64,000 nt of DNA from Bradyrhizobium sp. 138 (GCF_023074075.1 NZ_JADPKT010000063.1:248001-312000); one strand, 5' to 3'; shown: positions 1 through 8,542, counted from the stretch's first letter. The notes: a model not told the origin generated them from the letters alone. Translations and numbers: made by a program.

Positions 1-10
1 GAGGTCGCCG

Positions 11-613
11 ATGCGCGACGTGCTTCAGCTCGTCCCTATGGTCGTCGAACAATCCGCCCGTGGCGAGCGGTCCTTCGACATTTACTCGCGACTCCTGCGC
101 GAGCGCATCATCTTCCTTAACGGCGAAGTCAATGACGCGATGTCCGGATTGGTCTGCGCGCAATTGCTGTTCCTGGAAGCGGAGAATCCGAACAGGCCGA
201 TCAATCTCTACATCAACTCCTATGGCGGCGTGGTCACCTCTGGGCTTGCGATGTACGACACCATGCAGTTCATCAAGGCGCCCGTTCATACGCTATGCAT
301 GGGCACCGCGCGCTCCATGGGCTCGTTCCTGCTGATGGCCGGCGAACCTGGTCACCGCGCCACACTGCCCAATGCCAGCCTTCACGTGCATCAGCCGCTC
401 GGCGGCTTTCAGGGCCAGGCGTCCGACATCCTGATCCATGCCAACGAAATGCAGGAAACCAAGCGGCGCATTACCCGGCTCTACGCGCAACATTGCGGAC
501 GGACGGAAGAGGAGGTCGAACGGACCCTGGACCGCGACCACTTCATGACCGCGCAGCAGGGAGTTGAATGGGGATTGATCGACAGGGTGTTTGCAGAGCG
601 CGAAGCCGCTTGA
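11..613 (+). CDS. clpP: ATP-dependent Clp protease proteolytic subunit, ClpP paralogue
   Basis: Serine peptidase subunit that forms the degradation chamber used with ClpA/ClpX-type unfoldases in the cytoplasm. The 200-residue protein has usual ClpP length. The triad can be placed as Ser102 (in ARSMGS), His127 (in HVHQPLGG) and Asp176 (in DRDHFM). The substrate-groove motif GGFQGQASDI is intact. The ATG follows a GAGG ribosome-binding site at the very edge of the window, so this start is likely. Oddity: the residue before the nucleophile is Arg, where most ClpPs have Ala (AASMGA). No clpX or trigger-factor gene is adjacent, which suggests an accessory ClpP copy rather than the one in a tig-clpP-clpX operon. 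Confidence 0.93.
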   Translation: MRDVLQLVPMVVEQSARGERSFDIYSRLLRERIIFLNGEVNDAMSGLVCAQLLFLEAENPNRPINLYINSYGGVVTSGLAMYDTMQFIKAPVHTLCMGTARSMGSFLLMAGEPGHRATLPNASLHVHQPLGGFQGQASDILIHANEMQETKRRITRLYAQHCGRTEEEVERTLDRDHFMTAQQGVEWGLIDRVFAEREAA

Positions 614-1030
614 TGGTCTTGAGCCGTCCGCCAGGCCTCGACCCCGCTCAAGCTAGTCACGCGCCGCCGCGCATCTCGTGAGCACAAGCGCCAGGGCTAC
701 GACATTTCGCTGCTTGGCGACGCCCTCGTCCTTAATAAGATACCTTTCCGCTGCCCGACGCATGAGCAACATTGTGTCGGCAGCCTGTCGTGCCCGCCTT
801 TTGAGCAGGTGTGACCACGTTTTGGGCGCGACCGAATGGCGCACCGCGCCGCAATACCCGTCAAACGCGAAAACCCCCGTCTTCATAGTCCGTTAGGCAA
901 CGCGCCTGATCTGGCACGGCATTTGATTCTAGGGGTGCGGCTGTGCCCGCGTAGTGAACTTCTCCCTCGTGGCGAACCAGTCGAGAAACGCCCGGCCATG
1001 TCCGGACCGGGCCAAGCGGGGATAGGACCC
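614..1030. other. Intergenic region upstream of glnK
   Basis: A 417-base stretch without a convincing gene. The reading frame that runs into glnK from 836 has no family support before the GlnK Met. The stretch holds the sigma-54-like promoter at 912-927. I see no clear NtrC site and no terminator for clpP. Confidence 0.6.
912..927 (+). promoter_or_regulatory. Sigma-54 type (-24/-12) promoter for glnK-amtB
   Basis: TGGCACGGCATTTGAT matches the -24/-12 consensus TGGCAC-N5-TTGCW except that the -12 element is TTGAT. It lies about 104 bases before the glnK ATG in the same orientation. glnK-amtB operons of proteobacteria are usually RpoN/NtrC driven, so the location supports the call. The mismatch in the -12 GC keeps confidence moderate. 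Confidence 0.55.
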
Positions 1031-1369
1031 ATGAAAATTGTTATGGCGATTATCAAGCCATTCAAGCTGGAAGAAGTCCGTGACGCCCTGACCGCCATCG
1101 GCGTTCACGGTCTCACGGTGACGGAAGTCAAGGGATATGGCCGCCAGAAGGGCCATACGGAAATCTATCGCGGCGCCGAATATGCCGTGAGCTTCCTGCC
1201 CAAGATCAAGATCGAGGTCGCTGTCGCCTCCGACCAGGTCGACAAGACCATCGACGCCATCACGTCTGCCGCGAAAACCGGGCAGATCGGCGACGGCAAG
1301 ATCTTCGTCATCAACCTCGACCACGCGGTGCGCATCCGCACCGGCGAGGCCGATGCCGCGGCCCTCTGA
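1031..1369 (+). CDS. glnK: Nitrogen regulatory protein PII (GlnK type)
   Basis: Trimeric cytoplasmic PII signal protein of 112 residues. It senses ATP/ADP and 2-oxoglutarate and docks on AmtB to block ammonium entry when nitrogen is plentiful. It begins MKIVMAIIKPFKLEEV and keeps the T-loop YGRQKGHTEIYRGAEY with the uridylylation target Tyr51, and the C-terminal DHAVRIRTGE segment. The ATG at 1031 is chosen because the PII fold starts there; the longer upstream frame adds about 65 unrelated residues. amtB follows after 39 bases in the same direction. GlnK rather than GlnB is inferred from the amtB linkage. Confidence 0.96.
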   Translation: MKIVMAIIKPFKLEEVRDALTAIGVHGLTVTEVKGYGRQKGHTEIYRGAEYAVSFLPKIKIEVAVASDQVDKTIDAITSAAKTGQIGDGKIFVINLDHAVRIRTGEADAAAL

Positions 1370-1408
1370 TTTCGCGCTCAACCTTTATCCAATTCAGGAG
1401 TGAATAAT

Positions 1409-2857
1409 ATGACGTTCAAGCGTCCCTATGGCGCGGGATTGGCGGCTCTCGCAGTCGGCCTGTTCGCTGCGACCGCAGCCTACGCCGAGCCAACGGTCAA
1501 CAAGGGAGACAACGCCTGGATGCTGACATCGACAGTGCTCGTGCTGTTGATGACGATCCCGGGCCTCGCGCTGTTCTACGGCGGTCTCGTCCGTTCCAAG
1601 AACATGCTCTCCGTCCTGATGCAGGTGTTCTACACCGTCTGCGTCGTCACCGTGATCTGGGCCGTCTACGGCTACAGCCTCACCTTCACCGGCGGCTCCG
1701 ACTTCATCGGCGGCTTCTCCAAGGCCTTCATGATGGGCGTCACCACCGATACGAAGGCGGCGACCTTCTCGGTCGACGCCAACATCTCGGAACTCATCTA
1801 TGTCTGCTTCCAGATGACCTTCGCGGCGATCACGCCCGCCCTCATCGTCGGCGCCTTTGCCGAGCGCATGAAGTTCGCGGCGATCGCGCTGTTCATCCCG
1901 CTCTGGGTCACGCTGATCTACTTCCCGATCGCGCACATGGTCTGGTACTGGCAGGGTCCGGATCTGATCCAGGATGCAGCCAAGGCGCTCGCTGCTGCCA
2001 CTGACGCGGCGGCGAAGACCGCGGCACAGGCCAAGCTCGACGAGATCAACGCCGACGCCGGCTGGATCTTCAAGAAGGGCGCGATCGACTTCGCTGGCGG
2101 CACCGTGGTGCACATCAACGCCGGCATCGCAGGTCTCGTCGGCGCTCTCCTGATCGGCAAGCGCGTCGGCTACGGCAAGGAGCTGATGGCTCCGCACTCG
2201 CTGACCATGTCGATGATCGGCGCCTCGCTGCTCTGGGTCGGCTGGTTCGGCTTCAACGCCGGCTCCAACTTAGAGGCCAATGGCGGCGCAGCCCTCGCCA
2301 TGACCAACTCCTTCGTCGCCACCGCAGCCGCCGCGCTGTCGTGGATGTTCGCGGAGTGGATCATCAAGGGTCATCCGTCGGTGCTCGGCGTCATCTCCGG
2401 CGCTGTCGCGGGCCTCGTGGCCGTCACCCCTGCGGCCGGCTACTCCGGCGTGATGGGCGCGATCGTCCTCGGCCTGATCGTCGGCGTGGTCTGCCTGTTC
2501 TTCTGCACCGTCGTGAAGAACGCGCTCGGCTATGACGACAGCCTCGATGTGTTCGGCGTGCACTGCATCGGCGGCATCGTCGGCGCCATCGGCACCGGCA
2601 TTCTCGTCAACCCCGCCCTCGGCGGCGCCGGCATCATGGACTACACCGCGATCCCGCCGAAGGCCGCCGACTACGACTTCGCGGCGCAGATGATGTCCCA
2701 GATCTGGGGCGTCGGCACCACGCTGGTGTGGTCGGGCATCGGATCGGCGATCCTCTACAAGGTCGTCGACGTGATCGTTGGTCTGCGCACCAATGTCGAG
2801 AGCGAGCGTGAAGGCCTCGACATCACCGAGCACACCGAGCGCGCCTACAACATGTAA
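1409..2857 (+). CDS. amtB: Ammonium transporter AmtB
   Basis: Inner-membrane ammonium channel of 482 residues. An N-terminal signal sequence ends near AYA-EP (about residue 26) and is followed by about eleven hydrophobic helices. The pore twin-histidine motifs are visible as FPIAHMVWYW and DVFGVHCIGG, and NMLSVLMQ in the first part is also typical. An AGGAG at 1396-1400 sits eight bases before the ATG at 1409, so this start is preferred over the GTG at 1400 that overlaps the ribosome-binding site. It forms the usual two-gene unit with glnK, whose product gates the channel. Two hairpins close the unit downstream. Confidence 0.97.
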   Translation: MTFKRPYGAGLAALAVGLFAATAAYAEPTVNKGDNAWMLTSTVLVLLMTIPGLALFYGGLVRSKNMLSVLMQVFYTVCVVTVIWAVYGYSLTFTGGSDFIGGFSKAFMMGVTTDTKAATFSVDANISELIYVCFQMTFAAITPALIVGAFAERMKFAAIALFIPLWVTLIYFPIAHMVWYWQGPDLIQDAAKALAAATDAAAKTAAQAKLDEINADAGWIFKKGAIDFAGGTVVHINAGIAGLVGALLIGKRVGYGKELMAPHSLTMSMIGASLLWVGWFGFNAGSNLEANGGAALAMTNSFVATAAAALSWMFAEWIIKGHPSVLGVISGAVAGLVAVTPAAGYSGVMGAIVLGLIVGVVCLFFCTVVKNALGYDDSLDVFGVHCIGGIVGAIGTGILVNPALGGAGIMDYTAIPPKAADYDFAAQMMSQIWGVGTTLVWSGIGSAILYKVVDVIVGLRTNVESEREGLDITEHTERAYNM

Positions 2858-2867
2858 GTCTCCTCCC

Positions 2868-2895
2868 GGGCGCGGTCTCCACGGAGACCGCGCCC
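2868..2895 (+). repeat. Perfect inverted repeat just after amtB
   Basis: Thirteen-base arms (GGGCGCGGTCTCC at 2868-2880 and its exact complement at 2883-2895) are separated by two bases. There is no T-run after it. It starts ten bases past the amtB stop and may protect the mRNA end or act as a factor-dependent terminator. Confidence 0.6.
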
Positions 2896-2940
2896 AGAAC
2901 TACGGTTCGGGCACATACCCGGCAATGCCCTGACCGTTGA

Positions 2941-2974
2941 GGGGCTCCAGCGCAAGCTGGAGCCCCTTTCTTTT
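2941..2974 (+). terminator. Rho-independent terminator of glnK-amtB
   Basis: An 11-base-pair GC-rich stem (GGGGCTCCAGC at 2941-2951 with its complement at 2956-2966) closes on a GCAA tetraloop and is followed by TTTCTTTT. This is a textbook intrinsic terminator, unusually clean for so GC-rich a genome. Confidence 0.88.
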
Positions 2975-3074
2975 GGCAGGGATCTTTTTGATTTCGCACC
3001 GAAGAAAGGGATTGCCATTCCGCACCGCCGGCGCAGAAATATCGACCACAAGAAACGAAAATCGGGAGGTCGCC

Positions 3075-3479
3075 ATGCGTTTGGAAGGCGGATGCTATTG
3101 CGGCGCAGTTCGCTACAAAGCCGAAGGCGATCCGAGCATGCAGGCCCAGTGTCACTGCCGCGAGTGCCAGTACATCACCGGCGGCGCGCCCAACATCTTC
3201 ATCGCAATGCCGGCGGCTGGCTTTACCTACATCGCCGGCCAACCCCAACAGTTCACGCGCAGGGACCTCGAACGCGCCATCACGCGCGAGTTCTGTCCCG
3301 AATGCGGCACACATCTGGTGAACAACGTTCCGGGCTTGCGTGTCGTCGTCGTGAAGGTTGGCACGTTGGACGAGCCGGGACAGTTCCAGCCGCAAATGGC
3401 GATCTACACCTGCGACAGGCAGAAGTTTCATGCGATCCCGGAGGGCATGCCGGCATTCGCGAAGCTGCCGGGGCATTGA
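3075..3479 (+). CDS. GFA-family (glutathione-dependent formaldehyde-activating-like) zinc protein
   Basis: A 134-residue protein of the GFA/CENP-V fold. Zinc ligands are visible as C7/C9 (GCYCG), C26/C28/C31 (CHCREC) and C73/C76 (CPECGTH). Family members include glutathione-formaldehyde adduct enzymes, but most are of unknown function and nothing nearby specifies a substrate. The ATG at 3075 follows GGGAGG at good spacing and lies just before the MRLEGGCYCG start typical of the family; the longer frame from 2937 would run through the amtB terminator. It is transcribed alone, after the glnK-amtB terminator. Confidence 0.85.
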   Translation: MRLEGGCYCGAVRYKAEGDPSMQAQCHCRECQYITGGAPNIFIAMPAAGFTYIAGQPQQFTRRDLERAITREFCPECGTHLVNNVPGLRVVVVKVGTLDEPGQFQPQMAIYTCDRQKFHAIPEGMPAFAKLPGH

Positions 3480-3632
3480 GGCTGTCTGGTTCACAAAGCC
3501 CGGCCATGACGTTGCCGAAGTATCCGGATCCCCAGCAAAGGCGTGATCGAGCCCCGCATACGGGAGTAACCCCGCATCCCGTTGTTATCCGGCCTTAATA
3601 TTCCTGCTCTGGACGGAGGCGGCGACCGATGG

Positions 3633-3648
3633 TTAATCGCGTCTTAAC
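3633..3648 (+). promoter_or_regulatory. CtrA-type binding site before the aminotransferase-ftsK operon
   Basis: TTAATCGCGTCTTAAC is an exact match to the CtrA consensus TTAA-N7-TTAAC. It lies about 83 bases before the start of the first gene of a unit that includes ftsK. CtrA is the alphaproteobacterial cell-cycle regulator that often controls division genes. Binding is inferred, not shown. Confidence 0.55.
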
Positions 3649-3730
3649 CTCGCCCTATCTATGGTGAACTGAACCGCTTCCCGCCGGCGCCGTGCTGCGA
3701 CCGGCCGTTCCGAGAGTACTGGCGCCCAGA

Positions 3731-4945
3731 ATGGTCATGACCGCTTCATCCCGCGCGCCGCAGGCCGGTGGAAGCTCCAACAACGAACGCTCGCCCTTCG
3801 TCCGGCTGAACGAGCTGCTGGCGCCGCATCAACCCGGCAAGCCCTTGATTTCGCTTGCGGTCGGCGAGCCGCAGCATCCCGTGCCTGATTTCGTCGGCCC
3901 GGTGCTGGCCAAGCACATCGCCGATTTCGGCCGTTACCCGATGAACCAGGGCACCGAGCCGTTCCGCCAGGCCGCAAGCACCTGGCTGTCGTCGCGATTC
4001 AAGCTGCCGCGGCCGCTTGATCCCAAAAGCGAGATTCTCGTCCTCAATGGCAGCCGCGAGGGGCTGTTCCTCGCCGCGATCGCCGCAAAGCGCTACGTCG
4101 GCCCGCGTCCCGGCAAGCCGGCGATCCTGATGCCGAACCCGTTCTATCCGGTCTATGGCGCCGGGGCCTTGGCTGCAGCCTGCGAGCCGGTCCATCTGCC
4201 GACCACGATCGAAAACGGCTTCCTGCCCGATCTCGACGCCATCGACGAAGCGACGCTGGCGCGCACCGTGGCGTTCTATCTGGCCTCGCCTGCCAATCCG
4301 CAGGGCTCGGTCGCCTCGCGCGATTACTTCACGCGCCTGAAGGGCCTCGCCGATCGCTACGGCTTCATGATCCTCAGCGACGAGTGCTATTCGGAGATCT
4401 ACACCCGGCAAGCACCAGGCAGTGCGCTCGAATGCGCGGGTGCGGATTTCACCCGTGTGGCCGCGTTCCAGTCGCTGTCGAAGCGCTCCAACCTGCCGGG
4501 CCTGCGCGTCGGCTTCGCCGCCGGCGACAAGAGATTCATCGGCATGTTCCTGGAGCTGCGCAACATCGCTGCTCCCCAGGTGCCCGTGCCGCTCCAGCAC
4601 GTTGCGACCTTTGCCTATGGCGACGAAGCGCATGTCGAAGAGAACCGCCGGCTCTACCGGATCAAGTTCGATCTCGCCGACCAGATCATCGGCAATCGCT
4701 ACGGCTATCGCCGGCCCGATGCGGGCTTCTGTGTCTGGCTCAACACGTCTGCTATCGGCGACGATGTCTCGGTGTGTCTGAAACTCTTCACCGAAGCAGG
4801 CGTGCGCGTGGTGCCCGGCAGCTTTTTGGCGCGGCAGCAGCCAGACGGATTCAATCCCGGCGCGGGCTACATTCGCCTCGCGCTGGTGCAGGATGGCGAG
4901 ACCACGGCGCAGGCGCTGCACCGGCTGGTCGAGACTCTGGGTTAG
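3731..4945 (+). CDS. PLP-dependent class I/II aminotransferase, DapC-like
   Basis: About 404 residues, fold-type I aminotransferase. The PLP lysine is K251 in SLSKRSNLPGLRVGF. Other landmarks are NGSREGLFLA, ANPQGSVAS and the DECYSEIY loop. The SKRSNLPGLR signature is the one seen in N-succinyldiaminopimelate aminotransferases (DapC, lysine and peptidoglycan precursor synthesis), so that role is likely but not certain. Start choice is weak: ATG at 3731 or 3737, with an upstream GTG at 3692 possible; no strong ribosome-binding site decides. ftsK follows after nine bases, so the two are probably co-transcribed behind the CtrA-like box. Confidence 0.85.
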   Translation: MVMTASSRAPQAGGSSNNERSPFVRLNELLAPHQPGKPLISLAVGEPQHPVPDFVGPVLAKHIADFGRYPMNQGTEPFRQAASTWLSSRFKLPRPLDPKSEILVLNGSREGLFLAAIAAKRYVGPRPGKPAILMPNPFYPVYGAGALAAACEPVHLPTTIENGFLPDLDAIDEATLARTVAFYLASPANPQGSVASRDYFTRLKGLADRYGFMILSDECYSEIYTRQAPGSALECAGADFTRVAAFQSLSKRSNLPGLRVGFAAGDKRFIGMFLELRNIAAPQVPVPLQHVATFAYGDEAHVEENRRLYRIKFDLADQIIGNRYGYRRPDAGFCVWLNTSAIGDDVSVCLKLFTEAGVRVVPGSFLARQQPDGFNPGAGYIRLALVQDGETTAQALHRLVETLG

Positions 4946-4954
4946 GCGGGGCCC

Positions 4955-7423
4955 ATGAGCATGTCGGCAATCGAACGTGTCATTCCACTGGTCGGTCATC
5001 TGCCGCCATCGATCCGCGAGGGTCTGGCGCGGCGTATGCGCGAGCTCACCGGCCTCGGCCTGATCGCACTGTCCGGCGTCGCCTCAGCCGCGCTGATGAC
5101 CTGGTCGGTGCAGGACCCCAGCCTCAGCCACGCTACCTCGCGGCCGATCCGCAACATCCTCGGCTATGCCGGCGCCATCGGCGCCGATCTTGCGATGCAG
5201 ATTCTTGGGCTCGGCGCGATCATGCTGGTCCTGACCGTCGCGGTCTGGGGCTGGCGTATGATGACGCATCGCCCGTTCGACCGCGAAGCGCTGCGGCTGA
5301 GCTCCTGGATTCTCTGCACGGCGATTGCGGCGGGCTTCGTCAGCTGCTGGCCGCATGGCGGCGCATGGCCGCTGCCGACCGGCCTTGGCGGCGTGGTCGG
5401 GGACGCCCTGGTGCGGGCGCCTGCGGTGATCTTCGGACCGGCCGGCACGATCTATCGCATCGTGCTGGGCACGATCCTGTTCGCCGCGATGGCCGCGACC
5501 TTCCTGATCGCATGCGGTCTCGGCGCCCGTGAGCATGACGACGAGCTCGCGGAGATCGAGGATGACGACAAGCCGCTCGACGAAGGCGAGGAGAGCGACC
5601 GGGGCTCGGTGTCGCTGGGCTGGTTGTTCCATGCACTGATGAGCACGAAGGCACGGCTGATCTGGCTGTGTGGTGCCGCTTACCGCTCGCTGGTCTCGAG
5701 CGCCCCGAAGACCAAGGCCGCTCAGTTCAGCCGCCAGGAACCGAATCTCGGCGGCAGCCGCGCCGCGCCCTCGATCTCGCCGCAGCCCGAAGACGAGGAA
5801 TACGACGACCAGCACGAAGAAGAAGATGAGGAGGAAGAGGAGCCGGCCGCGCGCGCCCCGCGCAAGAAGGCAGCCCCGAAAGCCGCTTCCAAGAAATCCT
5901 CCGACAAGTTCGAACTCCCGTCAGTGTCGGTGCTGGCAGCGCCCAAGGCCGGCGATCGCCAGCCGCTCAGCAAGGCCGAGCTGGAAGCCAATTCGCGTTC
6001 ACTCGAAGGCGTGCTGCAGGATTTCGGCGTGCGCGGCGAGATCGTGAAGGCCAACCCCGGTCCCGTCGTCACGCTGTACGAGCTGGAGCCGGCGCCCGGC
6101 ATCAAGTCGTCGCGCGTGATTGGCCTCGCCGACGACATCGCCCGCTCGATGAGCGCGCTGTCCGCGCGCGTCGCCGTCGTACCCGGCCGCAACGCCATCG
6201 GCATCGAGCTGCCGAATGCGCATCGGGAAAAGGTCTATCTGCGCGAACTGCTGATCGCAAAAGAGGCGACCGATACGGTGGCGAAACTGCCGCTCTGCCT
6301 CGGCAAGACCATCGGCGGCGATCCTGTCATCATCGACCTCGCGCGCACGCCGCACATGCTGATCGCCGGCACCACCGGCTCCGGCAAATCGGTCGCCATC
6401 AACACCATGATCCTCAGCCTGGTCTATCGGCTGCGTCCGGACCAGTGCCGCCTGATCATGGTCGATCCGAAGATGCTCGAACTCTCCGTCTATGACGGCA
6501 TTCCCCATTTGCTCACGCCGGTCGTGACCGACCCGAAGAAAGCGGTGGTCGCGCTGAAATGGGCGGTGCGCGAGATGGAAGAGCGCTACAAGAACATGGC
6601 CAAGCTCGGTGTGCGCAACATCGATGGCTACAACACGCGCCTGCTCGAGCTGAAGGCCAAGGGCGAAGAGCCGACGCGCACGGTGCATACCGGCTTCGAC
6701 AAGGAGACCGGCAAGGCGATCTACGAGGAAGAGAAGCTCTCGCTCGACCCGCTGCCCTACATCGTCATCATCGTCGACGAAATGGCCGACTTGATGATGG
6801 TCGCCGGCAAGGACATCGAAGGCGCGGTCCAGCGCCTCGCGCAGATGGCGCGCGCCGCCGGCCTGCACGTGATCCTGGCGACGCAGCGTCCGTCGGTCGA
6901 CGTCATCACCGGCACCATCAAGGCGAACTTCCCGACCCGCATCGCCTTCCAGGTCACCTCCAAGATCGACAGCCGCACCATTTTGGGCGAGATGGGCGCC
7001 GAGCAGCTGCTCGGCCAGGGCGACATGCTCTACATGGCCGGTGGCGGCCGCATCAGCCGCGTGCACGGACCTTTCGCCTCCGACGAGGAAGTCGAGAAGG
7101 TGGTACGTCACCTCAAGACGCAGGGCCAGCCGGAATATCTCGAAGCGGTCACCGCCGAAGAGCCGACCGAGGACGAGGACGGCGCGGTGTTCGACGCCAC
7201 AGGCATGGGCGGGGATGGCGGCGGCGATCTGTTCACGCAGGCCGTTGCCATCGTCAAACGCGATCGCAAGGCCTCGACCAGCTACATCCAGCGCCGCCTG
7301 CAGATCGGCTACAACCGCGCCGCTTCGCTGATGGAGCGCATGGAACTGGAAGGCATCGTCGGACCCGCCAACCACGCCGGCAAGCGCGAGATTCTGGTCG
7401 AGGAAGAAGACAGCCATATGTGA
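4955..7423 (+). CDS. ftsK: DNA translocase FtsK
   Basis: Septal DNA pump of 822 residues that clears and aligns chromosome termini at division. The N-terminal quarter holds about four membrane helices. It is followed by a linker with a run of Glu/Asp and Ala/Lys (about residues 270-310), then the RecA-like motor with Walker A GTTGSGKS at 472-479 and Walker B IIVDEMAD (Asp608, Glu609). The C-terminal gamma winged helix (RRLQIGYNRAASLMERME), which reads KOPS sites, is intact. The linker is short compared with E. coli FtsK, as is usual outside enterics. It lies nine bases after the aminotransferase. Confidence 0.97.
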   Translation: MSMSAIERVIPLVGHLPPSIREGLARRMRELTGLGLIALSGVASAALMTWSVQDPSLSHATSRPIRNILGYAGAIGADLAMQILGLGAIMLVLTVAVWGWRMMTHRPFDREALRLSSWILCTAIAAGFVSCWPHGGAWPLPTGLGGVVGDALVRAPAVIFGPAGTIYRIVLGTILFAAMAATFLIACGLGAREHDDELAEIEDDDKPLDEGEESDRGSVSLGWLFHALMSTKARLIWLCGAAYRSLVSSAPKTKAAQFSRQEPNLGGSRAAPSISPQPEDEEYDDQHEEEDEEEEEPAARAPRKKAAPKAASKKSSDKFELPSVSVLAAPKAGDRQPLSKAELEANSRSLEGVLQDFGVRGEIVKANPGPVVTLYELEPAPGIKSSRVIGLADDIARSMSALSARVAVVPGRNAIGIELPNAHREKVYLRELLIAKEATDTVAKLPLCLGKTIGGDPVIIDLARTPHMLIAGTTGSGKSVAINTMILSLVYRLRPDQCRLIMVDPKMLELSVYDGIPHLLTPVVTDPKKAVVALKWAVREMEERYKNMAKLGVRNIDGYNTRLLELKAKGEEPTRTVHTGFDKETGKAIYEEEKLSLDPLPYIVIIVDEMADLMMVAGKDIEGAVQRLAQMARAAGLHVILATQRPSVDVITGTIKANFPTRIAFQVTSKIDSRTILGEMGAEQLLGQGDMLYMAGGGRISRVHGPFASDEEVEKVVRHLKTQGQPEYLEAVTAEEPTEDEDGAVFDATGMGGDGGGDLFTQAVAIVKRDRKASTSYIQRRLQIGYNRAASLMERMELEGIVGPANHAGKREILVEEEDSHM

Positions 7424-7517
7424 GGCAGTCACCTCGACACATCATTTCACGCAAAATCGATATCTGCTTTTGCCCGAAATCACGCTAAAAGACGCCCAGC
7501 CACGTTAGGACGACGCG

Positions 7518-8339
7518 TTGATCAGACATCCGGACATTCGATTCGCTGCCACCATCGCTGCGCGAAGCGCGCGCATGGCCGGCGTGCTGCTCGTCACTGT
7601 CACTGCCGCGATGGTGACCGCGACGTCGCTCGCGCAGACCGTGCCGGTGCCGAAGCCCGCGCCGAAGGGCCGTGATGGTGCTCAATCCGGAGGCGGTGGC
7701 CCCGCTGTCACCGGCGCGACGCAGACGCCGCCGAACCCGGTGATCCCCGATCCGCGCCGTAACGTGCCGAGCAGCATCTTCCAGACCTTCGATACCAACC
7801 AGAAGGCGCAGGCGGCCAAGGTCAGTGCCTATCTCTCGTCGCTGCAGACGCTGGTCGGAAATTTCGTCCAGGTCGGCCCCGACGGCAGCAAGACGAAGGG
7901 CGACTTCTACATCCAGAAGCCGGGCAAGGTGCGTTTCGAATATGACGAGCCGAGCCCGATCGACATCGTCGCCGACGGATCCTCGCTGGTGGTGCGCGAC
8001 CGCAAGCTGGCGACACAGGACGTCTACCCGCTGTCGCAAACGCCGCTGCGCTTCCTGCTGTCCGACCGCATCGACCTGATGAAGGACACCAACGTCGTCA
8101 ACGTCTCCGCCGACGACGTCTTCGTCAGCGTCACCATCGAGGAGAAGCAGGCGCTCGTCGGCACCAGCCGCCTCCTGTTGATGTTCGGCGCCAAGGACGG
8201 CCAGCTGAAACAGTGGACCGTCACCGACCCGCAGGGCTACGACACCACAATCGCGGTCTACAATCTGGATTCGAGCAAGAAGCTCGATCCCGGCATGTTC
8301 AAGATCGATTTCACCAATTACGCCCCCGCGCCGGGTTGA
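7518..8339 (+). CDS. lolA: Outer-membrane lipoprotein carrier LolA
   Basis: Periplasmic chaperone that takes lipoproteins from LolCDE to the outer membrane. The 273 residues start with a signal sequence ending near TATSLAQ, then a Pro/Gly-rich stretch to about residue 80, then the LolA domain (AAKVSAYLSSLQTLVGNFVQV, GDFYIQKPGKVRFEYD, QWTVTDPQGYDTTIAVYNL). The start is a TTG at 7518 with AGGA seven bases upstream; an ATG at 7575 would also leave a usable signal peptide. LolB is not nearby. It sits about 95 bases after ftsK in the same direction. Confidence 0.9.
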   Translation: MIRHPDIRFAATIAARSARMAGVLLVTVTAAMVTATSLAQTVPVPKPAPKGRDGAQSGGGGPAVTGATQTPPNPVIPDPRRNVPSSIFQTFDTNQKAQAAKVSAYLSSLQTLVGNFVQVGPDGSKTKGDFYIQKPGKVRFEYDEPSPIDIVADGSSLVVRDRKLATQDVYPLSQTPLRFLLSDRIDLMKDTNVVNVSADDVFVSVTIEEKQALVGTSRLLLMFGAKDGQLKQWTVTDPQGYDTTIAVYNLDSSKKLDPGMFKIDFTNYAPAPG

Positions 8340-8356
8340 GCGCTCCGCTGCCATAG

Positions 8357-8514
8357 GGTGGGCAAAGGCGCGCTTGCGCCGTGCCCACCACTCTCGCCTC
8401 AGGGCGGGCACGTGGGCACGCTTCCGCTTTGCCCACCCTACGAGAGCTCGCTCAGATCCTCGCATTCGGACTCGAGAAGACGGTGGGCACGGCGCTTTGC
8501 GCCTTTGCCCACCC
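8357..8514. repeat. Three copies of a GTGGGCA...TGCCCAC palindromic repeat
   Basis: Copies lie at 8357-8389, about 8412-8446 and 8482-8514. Each is a short palindrome bounded by GGTGGGCA and TGCCCACC (or TTTGCCCACC) around a GC-rich centre. The last two are trailed by CCTACGAGAG- or CCCACGAGAG-like tails. The same family recurs at 21801-21873. The group fills the lolA-xth gap and looks like a dispersed, non-coding REP-like element. Confidence 0.8.
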
Positions 8515-8542
8515 CACGAGAGCTTGCTAAGACGCAACTCTC

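Noticed and set aside
836..1030. N-terminal extension of the glnK frame
   Set aside because: PII proteins start at MKIVMAIIKP; the extension has no homology and covers the promoter region.
614..1030. NtrC binding sites upstream of glnK
   Set aside because: I looked for TGCAC/GGTGCA pairs but found none convincing.
5780..5860. Possible tandem repeat in the ftsK linker
   Set aside because: The gaagaagatgaggaagag-like bases encode an acidic linker typical of FtsK, not a true tandem array.
5722..6204. Long minus-strand frame with a run of Ser inside ftsK
   Set aside because: It is the antisense of the Glu-rich FtsK linker and has no independent support.
8340..8542. CRISPR-like array in the lolA-xthA gap
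   Set aside because: The repeats are palindromes of unequal spacing and sequence, without constant-length spacers or cas genes.
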